Shown here in pieces: positions 1 through 11,756 of a stretch of DNA of 64,000 nucleotides. The DNA is from Tragulus kanchil (taxonomy: Eukaryota > Chordata > Mammalia > Artiodactyla > Tragulidae), in the NCBI GenBank assembly GCA_022376925.1, contig JAIOJX010000025.1, positions 93,647,608-93,711,607 on the forward strand. The letters run 5' to 3'. A program made the position numbers and the translations under genes. The notes beneath the pieces are model-generated. The model did not search any database. It had not been told where the DNA came from and saw only the letters and a program-made list of their open reading frames with translations. Every line of letters starts with the position of its first letter. The first letter of the stretch is position 1.

Positions 1-2143
1 AAATTCTGGCTGTCCTTAATGTCAGAAGAAAAACCTATGACTTCTGTATGAAATTTGACTTCCTTTTATCTGACTCAAGAACTAGATATGTCCATTTTAG
101 CACTGACTTACACAAATCTATGAGCTTTGGTTTGTGCTAAATTACTATAGCTAACTCCTTTTGAATTACCACTATTTTTCTTTTTCTTACCCATTCACTG
201 TGTACTTTTTTATTTTTAACATTTCAGTGCTAACTCTCTATATTTGGGTTATCTCAACCATTGTTTTAGAAGCATGTAAATCAAAAAATTAAGAGCTCAG
301 ACAGGCAGTACATCTTAGTGAGAAACCTTATGAATACTGGAAACAGTCTCTGGTTTGCCACCTGCCAGTCCTGGAATCTCCACCTGGTTATATAGGATCT
401 TTCACAGATGGAAAATAAGAATAAAAGTCATAGTGACTTTGGTTTTGGATGACTGAAATAGAAATTGAAAAATACAATACTCTGTACTAAGCACTAAGTG
501 TAAATACTAGCTGTGAATAAAGATCATAGTGACTTTGGTTTTGGATGACTGAAATAGAAATTGCAAAGTGCAATACTCTGCACTAAACACTAAGTATAAA
601 TACTAGCTGTGATGTGATTATTTCCTACATCTTTTGTCTAGAAGGAAATACTTGGTCTCTCTCAATTTCTCAAAGGACTCTGAAAGGAGCTAAAAGACAA
701 CAATAGTGCAAAAGGCTAAATTAACCCATACTCACATAATGATATTGTAGAGTGTTGGTAAGAGTGGATTGTGTATCTATGATTGTCATTATAAAGAGAT
801 TCATGAAACTACCTCAGGAATATCTATTAAATATTCATTTCATGAATCCAAAACAGTTGCACATTTTCTTTCTTTGCTTTAATCATATAGAATAAATCAC
901 AGCATATACTATCTTTGGGGCAGACTTTTAGCCTGATTTTAGGTGTCTGAAGGGGATGGTAAACACATACTACTAAAACATGGGTATGGTGCAGTTGACA
1001 GTCTAAACTATGCTTAGTTCATTGGCTTTCCAAGGGGGACATGTAAGAAAAAACCTGCTGAGGAACATCTCTGTATTTAGCCCAACAGATATGGAAAATG
1101 CTTCTCAAGTGTAGTCACTTTCTTAAGGATTCTTGTGATAAATTCTGGCTGTCCTTAATGTCAGAAGAAAAACCTATGACTTCTGTATGAAATTTGACTT
1201 CCTTTTATCTGACTCAAGAACTAGATATGTCCATTTTAGCACTGACTTACACAAATCTATGAGCTTTGGTTTGTGCTAAATTACTATAGCTAACTCCTTT
1301 TGAATTACCACTATTTTTCTTTTTCTTACCCATTCACTGTGTACTTTTTTATTTTTAACATTTCAGTGCTAACTCTCTATATTTGGGTTATCTCAACCAT
1401 TGTTTTAGAAGCATGTAAATCAAAAAATTAAGAGCTCAGACAGGCAGTACATCTTAGTGAGAAACCTTATGAATACTGGAAACAGTCTCTGGTTTGCCAC
1501 CTGCCAGTCCTGGAATCTCCACCTGGTTATATAGGATCTTTCACAGATGGAAAATAAGAATAAAAGTCATAGTGACTTTGGTTTTGGATGACTGAAATAG
1601 AAATTGAAAAATACAATACTCTGTACTAAGCACTAAGTGTAAATACTAGCTGTGAATAAAGATCATAGTGACTTTGGTTTTGGATGACTGAAATAGAAAT
1701 TGCAAAGTGCAATACTCTGCACTAAACACTAAGTATAAATACTAGCTGTGATGTGATTATTTCCTACATCTTTTGTCTAGAAGGAAATACTTGGTCTCTC
1801 TCAATTTCTCAAAGGACTCTGAAAGGAGCTAAAAGACAACAATAGTGCAAAAGGCTAAATTAACCCATACTCACATAATGATATTGTAGAGTGTTGGTAA
1901 GAGTGGATTGTGTATCTATGATTGTCATTATAAAGAGATTCATGAAACTACCTCAGGAATATCTATTAAATATTCATTTCATGAATCCAAAACAGTTGCA
2001 CATTTTCTTTCTTTGCTTTAATCATATAGAATAAATCACAGCATATACTATCTTTGGGGCAGACTTTTAGCCTGATTTTAGGTGTCTGAAGGGGATGGTA
2101 AACACATACTACTAAAACATGGGTATGGTGCAGTTGACAGTCT
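1..2143. repeat. Duplication A: 1-1004 repeated at 1140-2143
   Basis: Offset 1139 with no indel noticed over about 1 kb. The first copy starts at or before the window edge. After 1004 it skips about 30 bases present after 2143, then shares ATGCTTAGTTCATTG with the second copy before diverging. The 1005-1139 spacer is probably the left part of the same unit. Contents otherwise are AT-rich unrecognised DNA plus an internal old 96-bp tandem repeat. Confidence 0.95.
428..612. repeat. Older 96-bp tandem repeat (two units)
   Basis: Units at 428-523 and 524-612 share TCATAGTGACTTTGGTTTTG and the following 70 bases with scattered substitutions. The divergence shows it is a genuine old tandem duplication, unlike the near-identical 1.1-kb blocks. 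Recopied at 1567-1751 by duplication A. Confidence 0.85.
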
Positions 2144-2859
2144 TCAAGGAGAATCCTTTTGGAAATATGTTTGAAATATGCTTAGTTCATTGTTATCCTT
2201 TTTTCCTTCTAAGGTTTAAAAATGAAAATTGGAGAGAAATATTTAAAAATGGTGGAGAACTCTTAACTCTGCCCTTCCTATTTGCTTTTATCTTTCAGTG
2301 TTTATCTGACACTGAAATCCTGCAAGGTGCTGGTAGGTAGTAATTACCTCTTTTCATTGGGTTTTCATATTTTGTTTGTTTCATATGTCTGTGTATACAC
2401 ATATATCAATTTATACATATATGTATGTGTGTATATCTATGTATATATTTTATTGTACCCTTTTGTCTTTATGATGAAACTGTGGATCTCACAAATTTCT
2501 GTCTTCCCTCTCTTTTTTTATCTTTTATGTTGTGGTTTTTTTTCCTTTGGGAATGTAATAGTGGAATTAGCTAGCAATTTGGAAAGCCCCTATCAACACT
2601 GTGCTGAACTGAAATGCAATTACATGATTGCTTATTTAGGAGAAATATATGGATTTAGTAAAAATCCATCATTTTAATGCTGACTAGACTTAGAAAATTT
2701 CTCACTTCAATTGGTAGTTTGTTTCCAGTCAAGTTAAAAAGAAGCAAATGGGCTGATTAACTAAATAACAATCTCTGTTACTGTAACACAGGAATTATTT
2801 TGTCACAGTTGAAAATCAAATGTGTTCCAAAAAGAGATATTTACTGAGTGTAATTTGTT
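2144..2859. other. Unique AT-rich DNA, no gene seen
   Basis: Contains a TA/TG-rich low-complexity run at about 2390-2450. Two open frames here (2119-2340, 2282-2677) have no recognisable protein content and hydrophobic, T-rich composition. Confidence 0.6.
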
Positions 2860-3048
2860 GGATCTATGAGAACACTGGGTTCAGAGAAGCCTGGGTTTGA
2901 ACTTTTTCCATTGTTGGCTGTGTTAAGCCTGAACCTTCATTGAGCCTCAGTCTCTCATTTGATAAACATGAATAATACCTATACTGTGAAATTGTTGCAG
3001 TAACTAAATGAGAGCATATGTGAAAGGTGTTGGCAATAAACAAATGTT
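2860..3048 (+). mobile_element. MIR SINE
   Basis: Ancient tRNA-derived MIR core: CCTGGGTTTGAA, then GCCTCAGTCTCTCATTTGAT, AATACCTA and the AATAAACAAATG 3' end in the expected order. Divergent, with no poly-A. Immediately followed by a low-complexity A-rich run with 20 consecutive A residues around 3129-3149. Confidence 0.75.
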
Positions 3049-3410
3049 AGTGGGGGATGGGATATGCATATGACTAATCTGGGATTATGCATATCTGTAA
3101 AAAACAAAACTCTGTAAAAGCAAAAAAGCAAAAAAAAAAAAAAAAAAAAGGCAAAAAAACCCAAACAAATGTTAGCGATTATTTCTTTCCCCTGCACAAG
3201 TTAAAACTACTTTTAATTCTAGTTCTGGGAATTATTATTGAGTTAATAAGAATATTTTCTTATTTGCTCATGATTTGTTACTTTTTCAGAATTTTTTAAA
3301 AGCATATAAACCACGATATTTACTACAGTCTCACAATGTCAGGCACTGTGCTGGCCATAGTTCATATATTTTTAAAAAATCTAATAAAGAAGTTTAGCTA
3401 GTTATCTTTT
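3049..3410. other. AT-rich DNA with poly-A run, no gene seen
   Basis: Poly-A tract near 3129-3149, otherwise unrecognised. Lysine-rich and phenylalanine-rich frames across it are products of the poly-A. Confidence 0.6.
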
Positions 3411-3487
3411 TTGCTTTTTAATTATTTATTTTGTTGCCTTGGGGCTCAGTTGCAGCAGTTGGGATTCTTTTTTTTTTTTTTTTTTGT

Positions 3488-3742
3488 AATGGCCTCTTTT
3501 ATCGTTTTTTAAATTTATTTATTTTTCATCCATCTTTATTCTTTGGTCTGTGTGGGCCTCCATTGCAGTGGCCTCTCTAGTTGCAGAGCACCAGCTCTGG
3601 GTGCATGCACTCCAGAGCACTGGCTCCCAATTGAACACACTGGTCCAGCCGTTCCGCGTCATGTGAGATCTTCCCAGGCCAGGGATGGGACCAGTGCCCA
3701 CTGCAAGGTGGACTCTACCCACTGGATCACCAGAGAAGCCTG
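3488..3742 (-). mobile_element. CHR-type tRNA-Glu-derived SINE
   Basis: Read on the minus strand it has the usual cetartiodactyl head (GGTGATCCAGTGGGTAGAGT), a B-box-like region and the GGAGGCCCACAC-like body, ending in ATAAAGATGGATGAAAAATA. T-runs at 3469-3486 and 3749-3767 flank it. Confidence 0.8.
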
Positions 3743-4029
3743 ATTCTTATCTTTTTTTTTTTTTTTTTGATTCTTCTTTAAAAAAAAATCAAAAGTAATT
3801 GCTTCAAAGATTTTACTTAACCTTTATTCAGGGTTAAGATTTTAAGAAATTCAGTGAAATCTTCCTGATTGAGGTTGAAAATGAGGAATTTGGATAGTAA
3901 AGACCACAAACGTATGTTCGCATGAGCATTGTACTCCTTATTTCTTTTGTGTTAGATATTTTATATGCTTGCAGAACATCATTATAGAATGTAATTTTGT
4001 GTTCTAATTTCTTATGCAGTTTTTTAAAA

Positions 4030-4359
4030 AATATTGGTTATTTAATTGATTTATTTTTGGCTATCTTGGTTTTAACTTCTGCCACAGGCTCTCCTTTAGT
4101 TGCAGGGAGTGGCGGCTGCTCTCTAGTTGCGGTGAGCAGGCTTCTTGTTGCGGTGACTTTTCCTGTTGTGGAACTCGGGCTCCAGGGCTCAAGGGCTTCA
4201 GTAGTTGTGACTCCGAGGCTCTAGAGCACAGGCTCGATAGTTGTGGCTCATAGGCTTAGTTGCTCCGCAACATGTGGGATTTTCCTGAATTAGGGATCGA
4301 ACTTGTGTTCCGTGCGTTGCCAGGTGAACTCTTTACCAGTGAGCTACCAGGGAAGTCCT
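4030..4359 (-). mobile_element. CHR-family SINE, copy 1
   Basis: Minus-strand head GACTTCCCTGGTAGCTCACT and the CAACAAGAAGCCTGCTCACC-type body of CHR SINEs, tail towards 4030 with TTTATTTTTGGCT. The second copy is at 5115-5444. Confidence 0.8.
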
Positions 4360-4803
4360 AATTTCTTATAAAAATATAACTACTATTTTTCTGGTGGTCT
4401 TGAGATGACATAAACTTTGTGTAAGTTGAAAGTACACAGCTTGATGACTTGATATAGTGGTATATTGTGGAATGAAAACCACAGTAAGTTTAGTTACATC
4501 ATCTCACATAGCTACTTCTTTTTTTCTGTGGTGAGAACTTTTAAGATCTATTCTCTAGCAGTTTTCAAATATACAGCAATATTGTTAACTAAAGTCACCA
4601 TTCTGTGCAATGCATCCCCAGGACCTATTTCTCTTACAACTGGAGAGAAATAAAGTACAACTGTTTGTACCTTTTAACTATCTCTTTTCTTCATCATATA
4701 TTTATTATTCTTGATGCTTTTTCCTCTTTCAGATCTGTGAACTTTTTTCTCTGAAATCCCTTAGAAACTGTTTTCATGTCCACACTATTAAAGTCTTTAA
4801 TAG

Positions 4804-5000
4804 GGGCTTCCCTGGTGGTCCAGTGGGTAAGGACACCCCCTTGCAGTGCAGGGGGCACCAGTTCGATCCCTGGCCTGGGAAGATCCCACGTGCTGTAGAG
4901 CGGCTGGACTGATGTGTCCAATTACCGAGCCGGAGCTCTGGGCGCATGCACCCAGAGCCGGTGCTCTGCGATGACAGAGGCCACCACGATGGGAGGCCCA
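4804..5000 (+). mobile_element. CHR-type SINE, 3'-truncated at the duplication joint
   Basis: Starts GGCTTCCCTGGTGGTCCAGT and stops at GGGAGGCCCA with no 3' body, poly-A or target-site duplication. The complete form is at 5889-6197, so the cut lies exactly at the end of the first copy of duplication B. Confidence 0.85.
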
Positions 5001-5114
5001 AAAAAACGGCCAAGATGCTGTACTTATTTCTTTTGTGTTAGATATTTTATATGCTTGCAGAACATCATTATAGAATGTAATTTTGTGTTCTAATTTCTTA
5101 TGCAGTTTTTAAAA

Positions 5115-5444
5115 AATATTGGTTATTTAATTGATTTATTTTTGGCTATCTTGGTTTTAACTTCTGCCACAGGCTCTCCTTTAGTTGCAGGGAGTGGCGG
5201 CTGCTCTCTAGTTGCGGTGAGCAGGCTTCTTGTTGCGGTGACTTTTCCTGTTGTGGAACTCGGGCTCCAGGGCTCAAGGGCTTCAGTAGTTGTGACTCCG
5301 AGGCTCTAGAGCACAGGCTCGATAGTTGTGGCTCATAGGCTTAGTTGCTCCGCAACATGTGGGATTTTCCTGAATTAGGGATCGAACTTGTGTTCCGTGC
5401 GTTGCCAGGTGAACTCTTTACCAGTGAGCTACCAGGGAAGTCCT
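5115..5444 (-). mobile_element. CHR-family SINE, copy 2 (duplicate)
   Basis: Same element as at 4030-4359, repeated by duplication B with one T fewer in the tail run. Confidence 0.8.
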
Positions 5445-5888
5445 AATTTCTTATAAAAATATAACTACTATTTTTCTGGTGGTCTTGAGATGACATAAAC
5501 TTTGTGTAAGTTGAAAGTACACAGCTTGATGACTTGATATAGTGGTATATTGTGGAATGAAAACCACAGTAAGTTTAGTTACATCATCTCACATAGCTAC
5601 TTCTTTTTTTCTGTGGTGAGAACTTTTAAGATCTATTCTCTAGCAGTTTTCAAATATACAGCAATATTGTTAACTAAAGTCACCATTCTGTGCAATGCAT
5701 CCCCAGGACCTATTTCTCTTACAACGGGAGAGAAATAAAGTACAACTGTTTGTACCTTTTAACTATCTCTTTTCTTCATCATATATTTATTATTCTTGAT
5801 GCTTTTTCCTCTTTCAGATCTGTGAACTTTTTTCTCTGAAATCCCTTAGAAACTGTTTTCATGTCCACACTATTAAAGTCTTTAATAG

Positions 5889-6197
5889 GGGCTTCCCTGG
5901 TGGTCCAGTGGGTAAGGACACCCCCTTGCAGTGCAGGGGGCACCAGTTCGATCCCTGGCCTGGGAAGATCCCACGTGCTGTAGAGCGGCTGGACTGATGT
6001 GTCCAATTACCGAGCCGGAGCTCTGGAGCGCATGCACCCAGAGCCGGTGCTCTGCGATGACAGAGGCCACCACGATGGGAGGCCCACACGGGCCAAAGAA
6101 CAAAGATGGATGAAACTGAGTAAATGAAAGACCAATAGAAGTGGCCCTCCCGCCCCCTCCCTCCCCCACCTCAAAAAAAAAAAAAAAAAAAAAAAAA
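5889..6197 (+). mobile_element. CHR-type SINE, complete, with poly-A and target-site duplication
   Basis: Full element with 5' head, GATCCCTGGCCTGGGAAGAT B-box region, 3' body and an A-tail of over 20 bases. CTTTAATA flanks it at 5880-5887 and 6200-6207, the expected LINE-mediated target-site duplication. Confidence 0.88.
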
Positions 6198-6410
6198 GGC
6201 TTTAATAACTCTCATGTAATCTCTATGTCCTAACTTTTAAATGATGTGAAATGGCTCCCAGGGGCAACCCAAGATTTCATTAACTATTTAACACATTAAT
6301 TGTGCAAATACTTATGTTACGAAGCTTACAAGGAAATTGAATAAGATAATGCCCTATCCTCCAAGGAGTCCTCAATCTAGAAAGCTAGGTTTTCAAACAA
6401 GAGGAATTCT

Positions 6411-6645
6411 GCGTAGTCACATCAGTCGTGTCCAACTCTGTGTGACCCCATAGACTGCAGCTCATTAGGCTCCTCTGTCCGTGGAATTTTCCAGACAGGA
6501 ATACTGGAGTGCATTGCCATGCCCTCCTTCAGGGGGATCTTCCCAACCCTTTGAGACCCCATGGACTGTAACTCACCAGGCTTCTCTGTCCATGGAATTT
6601 TCCAGGCAAAAATACTTGAGTGTGTTGCCATTTCCTTCTCCAAAT
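6411..6645 (-). mobile_element. Bov-A2 SINE (dimer of BovA monomers)
   Basis: Two tandem BovA units read on the minus strand. Each contains a GACCCCATGGACTG-like block and CCATGGAATTTTCCAG, separated by the GGGGGATCTTCCCAA linker. Pecoran-specific. Confidence 0.88.
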
Positions 6646-6888
6646 AAGAGCAGTGCCATGTGTAAATATTATGCTAGTGGTCTAGTGGTTTAAGCCAGGC
6701 ATGGAGTCACTGAAGTGATAGCTTTCATCAGGAATGCTAGTGACACTGGTGCCGAGCAGTGAAGTGAGTGTGTTCATTCCTCAAGTGAAAGGAGGAGACA
6801 GGGACATTCTGACGAACACAAGTTTATGAACAAAGTTTCTGAAGTAGGAAAATGTAAGCCTTACTTAATTCCTGGAGCAACAGTGTAT

Positions 6889-7325
6889 TAATTTCCTATT
6901 GGTGCTGTGATCAGTTACCACCAATTTAGTGACTTAACATAATTTGATTTATTGTTCGGGAGGTCAAAGGTCTTCAGTCAATTTCGCTGGATTAAAATCA
7001 AGGTAATTCTTGTCCCTGTAGAGGCCACGTTTTTTCCTTGGCTGTGACCTCTTCCTTGCTCTGCGATCCAATAGCCTGTACCTTGAAATCTGAGTACAGT
7101 TCCTCATCATTACAGTTCTTCCAACTCTGACCCTCCTGTCTTCTTAGAAGGACTCATGTAGTTACATAGGGCCCGCCTTGTGATTAGAGGATGCAGTATA
7201 ATTGTCTCTAACTCAACATCCTTAATTTAGTTACATCTGCAAAATCCTTTTTTCCATGTAAGGTTACACATTGACAATAGGTATTAGGATGTGGACCTGT
7301 TTGGGTGGTTATTATCCAGCCCACT
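6889..7325 (+). mobile_element. MaLR LTR (MLT1/MST-like), degenerate
   Basis: Begins GTATTAATTTCCTATTGGTG, keeps the GGAGGTCAAAGGTC, GGGCTAAAATCAAGG-like, TGTGATTA and ACATCTGCAAAATCC blocks, and ends with GGATGTGGAC and TATTATCCAGCCCACTATG. Order and orientation match MaLR LTRs. The exact subfamily needs RepeatMasker. Confidence 0.7.
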
Positions 7326-7691
7326 ATGAGCAGTAGACTAGAGTTTAATGTATATAATAGCAATTATAGTATAGAATTTAATTTTGAAAAACCTTGAAGC
7401 TATATTAAGAAGTTTGGAATTTCATCTATAGACCTGCATTTTTTATTCTTATAAAAGTTAAAAATATTATGATGAATCCTCACTTCACTCTGCACATACT
7501 CAGAATCCAAACAGCATTAGATGGATGATCACAAATCCCTTGAACCCCATCTATAGAGCCCTTAGACCTAAAGACAATAAGCAGAAAGGAACAAAGTCAA
7601 ACCTTTTACAGAAATACATGGATGTAGTTGTACCAGAGAGATGCTAATGAGATCCACATTTAAAATTTTTTAAATGGTCATGGGAACAGAG
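7326..7691. other. Unique DNA, nothing recognised
   Basis: AT-rich, no clear repeat or reading frame. Confidence 0.5.
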
Positions 7692-7870
7692 ATAAAGTTG
7701 GTTTGGAAAACTTTTAAGAGATAGAATAAATAGGCGGTGGTGATTTTCTAGGGAGGGGATTAAAAGAAGCCAGAGGAGGCTGAAGAAATCTTTGAAATGT
7801 TTATGAAAATGATCCTACTGTACATTTCCTACCGAAATTTTCTCCCATTTCATGACTGACTTCTAGAGTC

Positions 7871-8190
7871 TGCTGCTGCTGCTTAGTCACTTCAGTTGTG
7901 TTTGACCCTGTGTGACCCCATGGCCTGCGTCCCACCAACTCCTCCGTCTGTGGAATTCTCCAGGCAAGAATACTCAAGTGGATTGCCATGCCCTCCTTCA
8001 GGGGGATCTTCTCAATCAAGGATGGAACCCAGGTCTACTGCACTGCAGGCAGATTCCTCACCAGTGAGCCATCAGGGAAGCTCCATATATATAAATTTGA
8101 GACCCCATAGACTGTAGCTCGCCAGGCTTCTCCAGCCATGGAATTTTTCAGGCAAGAATACTGGAGTGCATTGCCATTTCTTTCTCCAGG
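7871..8190 (-). mobile_element. Bov-tA plus BovA composite SINE, copy 1
   Basis: Minus-strand Bov-tA (tRNA head at the right: GAGCTTCCCTGATGGCTCAC) next to a further BovA monomer at about 8098-8190. CTAGAGTCT occurs on both sides (7863-7871, 8194-8202), a likely target-site duplication. Frames on either strand are SINE-derived. Confidence 0.85.
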
Positions 8191-8202
8191 CTGCTAGAGT
8201 CT

Positions 8203-8866
8203 AGCTAAAACCAAATGCAACTTTCTGTTCAAACACCTTGTTTACCAATTAATTAATGTCTTCTATTAGTATTGTATAATCCATAGTCCCAACTAGGACA
8301 ATGATTTTTAGATTCATCTTAAAAATATTTAAATCAAACTTACTTATGAAACACTAAGTTAACTGTATTTCCATAAAACTTCTGTTGCCAAAGGTATAAT
8401 TGATTAAGTAACACAGTTACTTAAACCAAAGAATTCAAAATTATTTTTGGAGATAAAAAGCCTCAAGTATCTTGTGTTTCTGGATTTATGTAGCAAATTT
8501 GAAGATTGAATCAACATTGGCAGTGGCACACTGATACTTTCATGGCATGGGTGTGCTGGAAGAGAATTTAGCACATGGGAGGATGATAAGAAAACCCCAC
8601 TGCTACTTAAGGTTGTGGTGGTCCCGAAAATCTATTGGTAGATTGTGTTGAGGTGGTCAGCATAGCCCTCCCAGGTCCTCATTTCATGAACTGGCCCATG
8701 GGACCTTGCACTGGAGTTAGTGCATAGGGAGTGAAAAGATCTTTGCAGTGCAAGACAGACTTTTTGGTGAGGCTGGATTCTTTGAGGCCTGGTGGAGAAA
8801 GGGTTCTAAGGCTGGTACCTCCCTTGGCCTCAGCTTTCCTGGAGTACTTGTAAGAGTGTGTGATTC
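8203..8866. other. Unrecognised DNA in duplication C
   Basis: Mixed-composition sequence without a clear repeat match or long frame; repeated at about 9392-10052. Confidence 0.5.
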
Positions 8867-9059
8867 GTAAAAAAGATAAGAATAAAGTTGGTTTGGAAAA
8901 CTTTTAAGAGATAGAATAAATAGGCGGTGGTGATTTTCTAGGGAGGGGATTAAAAGAAGCCAGAGGAGGCTGAAGAAATCTTTGAAATGTTTATGAAAAT
9001 GATCCTACTGTACATTTCCTACGAAATTTTCTCCCATTTCATGACTGACTTCTAGAGTC

Positions 9060-9379
9060 TGCTGCTGCTGCTTAGTCACTTCAGTTGTGTTTGACCCTGT
9101 GTGACCCCATGGCCTGCGTCCCACCAACTCCTCCGTCTGTGGAATTCTCCAGGCAAGAATACTCAAGTGGATTGCCATGCCCTCCTTCAGGGGGATCTTC
9201 TCAATCAAGGATGGAACCCAGGTCTACTGCACTGCAGGCAGATTCCTCACCAGTGAGCCATCAGGGAAGCTCCATATATATAAATTTGAGACCCCATAGA
9301 CTGTAGCTCGCCAGGCTTCTCCAGCCATGGAATTTTTCAGGCAAGAATACTGGAGTGCATTGCCATTTCTTTCTCCAGG
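9060..9379 (-). mobile_element. Bov-tA plus BovA composite SINE, copy 2 (duplicate)
   Basis: Same element as at 7871, repeated by duplication C. Confidence 0.85.
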
Positions 9380-10044
9380 CTGCTAGAGTCTAGCTAAAAC
9401 CAAATGCAACTTTCTGTTCAAACACCTTGTTTACCAATTAATTAATGTCTTCTATTAGTATTGTATAATCCATAGTCCCAACTAGGACAATGATTTTTAG
9501 ATTCATCTTAAAAATATTTAAATCAAACTTACTTATGAAACACTAAGTTAACTGTATTTCCATAAAACTTCTGTTGCCAAAGGTATAATTGATTAACACA
9601 GTTACTTAAACCAAAGAATTCAAAATTATTTTTGGAGATAAAAAGCCTCAAGTATCTTGTGTTTCTGGATTTATGTAGCAAATTTGAAGATTGAATCAAC
9701 ATTGGCAGTGGCACACTGATACTTTCATGGCATGGGTGTGCTGGAAGAGAATTTAGCACATGGGAGGATGATAAGAAAACCCCACTGCTACTTAAGGTTG
9801 TGGTGGTCCCGAAAATCTATTGGTAGAATGTGTTGAGGTGGTCAGCATAGCCCTCCCCAGGTCCTCATTTCATGAACTGGCCCATGGGACCTTGCACTGG
9901 AGTTAGTGCATAGGGAGTGAAAAGATCTTTGCAGTGCAAGACAGACTTTTTGGTGAGGCTGGATTCTTTGAGGCCTGGTGGAGAAAGGGTTCTAAGGCTG
10001 GTACCTCCCTTGGCCTCAGCTTTCCTGGAGTACTTGTAAGAGTG

Positions 10045-10230
10045 TGTGATTCTTTGTGACCCCATGCACTGTAGCCCACCACGCTCCTCTGTCCATGGAA
10101 TTCTCCAGGCCGAGAATACTGGAGTGGGTTGCCATTCCCTTCTCCAGGGGATCTTCCTGACTCAGGGATCAAACCCGGTTCTCCTGCGCTTCAGGCAGAT
10201 TCTTTACCATCTGAGCCACCAGGGAAGCCC
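10045..10230 (-). mobile_element. Bov-tA SINE
   Basis: Head on the minus strand GGCTTCCCTGGTGGCTCAGA, then the GTTTGATCCCTGAGTCAGGA B-box and BovA body down to the duplication C boundary. It is absent after the first copy of C because that copy stops at GATTC. Confidence 0.88.
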
Positions 10231-10472
10231 TAAAGAATGAAAAGAAGACCCTGTTAATAATTACATTAAGTCAACAAGCATAAATCAAAACTCTCCTAGA
10301 CTAACTGGAACACCCTTGTTACTAGACACTGTGCCAATATCCTGGACAATAAAACTTTAGAATCATCTTTCATGCTTCTCTTACCTTGACTAGGATGACA
10401 TCTTTTTTGCCTCTTATTTAAAGTCAGTTATCCATCTTACAAGCTTTTTCTACCAAATTCATGTGGCTCATC
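10231..10472. other. Unique DNA, nothing recognised
   Basis: Short spacer between two SINEs. Confidence 0.5.
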
Positions 10473-10704
10473 CTTCCCAGGTGTCACTAGTGGTAAAGAA
10501 CCCACCTGTCAATGCAGTAGACATAAGAGACGCGGGTTTGATCCCTTATTTGGGAAGATCCCATGAAGAAGGAAATAGAAACCCACTCCAGTGTTCTTGC
10601 CTGGAGAATCCCCATGAAAAGAGAAGCCTGGCGGAGTGCAGTTCACGGGGTTGCGAAAGAGTGGGACACAACCGAAGCAACTTAGCACAGCATAGCACAG
10701 CACA
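10473..10704 (+). mobile_element. Bov-tA SINE
   Basis: Plus-strand CTTCCCAGGTGTCACTAGTG head, GGGTTTGATCCCTTATTTGG B-box, CCACTCCAGTGTTCTTGCCT BovA core and an AGCACAGCATAGCACAGCAC tail. Confidence 0.88.
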
Positions 10705-10784
10705 CATACATTTAAGACCTGTTTATCTCATCTGGAGTTTTATGAACAGAGTCCATTTATCAATGAGGAGTCTCCTTCCTGTCC

Positions 10785-11635
10785 TGTTGTGGGCACCGTG
10801 TTCGGAGCTTACTCTGATTACTATTCTCACTAGTTCTCGCTAAGAGAAACTACATTAAATAGCTCAGAGACTTCTCCACGAACACGGCGTGGTCCCCTCA
10901 GGGTGTGAGCCTTGGACCTCAACAATAAAGTATCCTGGTCTCAAGTATTGTCAAACTGAGAGTGGGTTTATTAATCATCAAATAAAGGCAAGCACAAGTA
11001 ATCAGAAATAATCAGAAATAATCAGAACTCAATCAAATGTAAACAGATGTTCTTGCCCCAGAGCTGGAGAGTCTCAACCCCATCGGGCTCAGCCGATCTC
11101 CGTGGGCGAGGCTAAGGCACAATCTTCCCCCACCCCTTTTTATATTTTTTCCCCAACTAGAAATCTCAAGCTAATTAATAATCATGAAGAAGCTTTTATC
11201 TCTCTAGCGATGCAAAAAAGGTCATCACCGGAGCCCTTTGCTCCTCTATCAATACCTTTGCTCTTGAGGGGAAACATTTGTTTATAGAAAAAACAGTCTT
11301 ACAATTCTTAGTTACCAAGGGAACCCGAGTTGCAAAAAGCATATTTCATTAGCATTGAAAAGGGGTAAGAGGAAGAGGTTTTGCGCTCTTCATTAGCATT
11401 TCTATTGATGTTTGCTAAAGGTAATAGTTTGAAATTGTTAATCTTATGAGTGGGGCTATTTCGGCCCAGGCTTTTGTCAGTAACTAGCTACCTATTCTTC
11501 CTCGGAGGAGGTTTCAGAGAAGCGAGGCTTGTAGGCAGCACTTATCGTTAGGGTAAGGAGACAACTGTCTGTTCAGCCTGGATATCTTCTCTTAATTTTT
11601 GTGAGAAATGAACATGCCTCCAGTTGTCCACAACA
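10785..11635 (-). mobile_element. Solo LTR of an endogenous retrovirus
   Basis: About 851 bp bounded by the inverted terminal repeat TGTTGTGG...CCACAACA. Read on the minus strand it has, in order, a U3-like region, a TATA box (ATATAAAAAGGGG, about 11139), then an AATAAA polyadenylation signal about 170 bases downstream and a U5-like end. No gag, pol or env reading frame and no primer-binding site lie next to it, so it is a solo LTR left by recombination. A clear target-site duplication is not visible (AGGAT versus AGGAC at best). The family is not identified; class II (beta-like) is a guess from length and signals. Confidence 0.72.
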
Positions 11636-11756
11636 ATCCTAGCACCTTCTAGCTAGACATGTAGATGAATCTGGCACTAGTTTGCTCGAGCTTCATTGCA
11701 TTTAAGAACTTACAGTAGTTTCTGATTGTTGATGAAGTTAAGCCTAGGTTTCTTTG

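Larger units (their letters stand above)
3938..6086. repeat. Duplication B: 3938-5000 repeated at 5024-6086
   Basis: Offset 1085-1086. Differences seen: one T fewer in a T run near 5106, T to G near 5726, and a two-base insertion near 6026. The first copy ends inside a SINE at 5000, followed by a 23-base joint; the second copy holds the whole SINE. Confidence 0.96.
7692..10052. repeat. Duplication C: 7692-8866 repeated at 8882-10052
   Basis: Offset 1190 falling to 1186 through small indels (CTACCG/CTACG, loss of four bases near 9595, one extra C near 9857). The first copy ends at GTGTGTGATTC and a 15-base joint follows. In the second copy the same point runs straight into a Bov-tA SINE. Confidence 0.96.
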
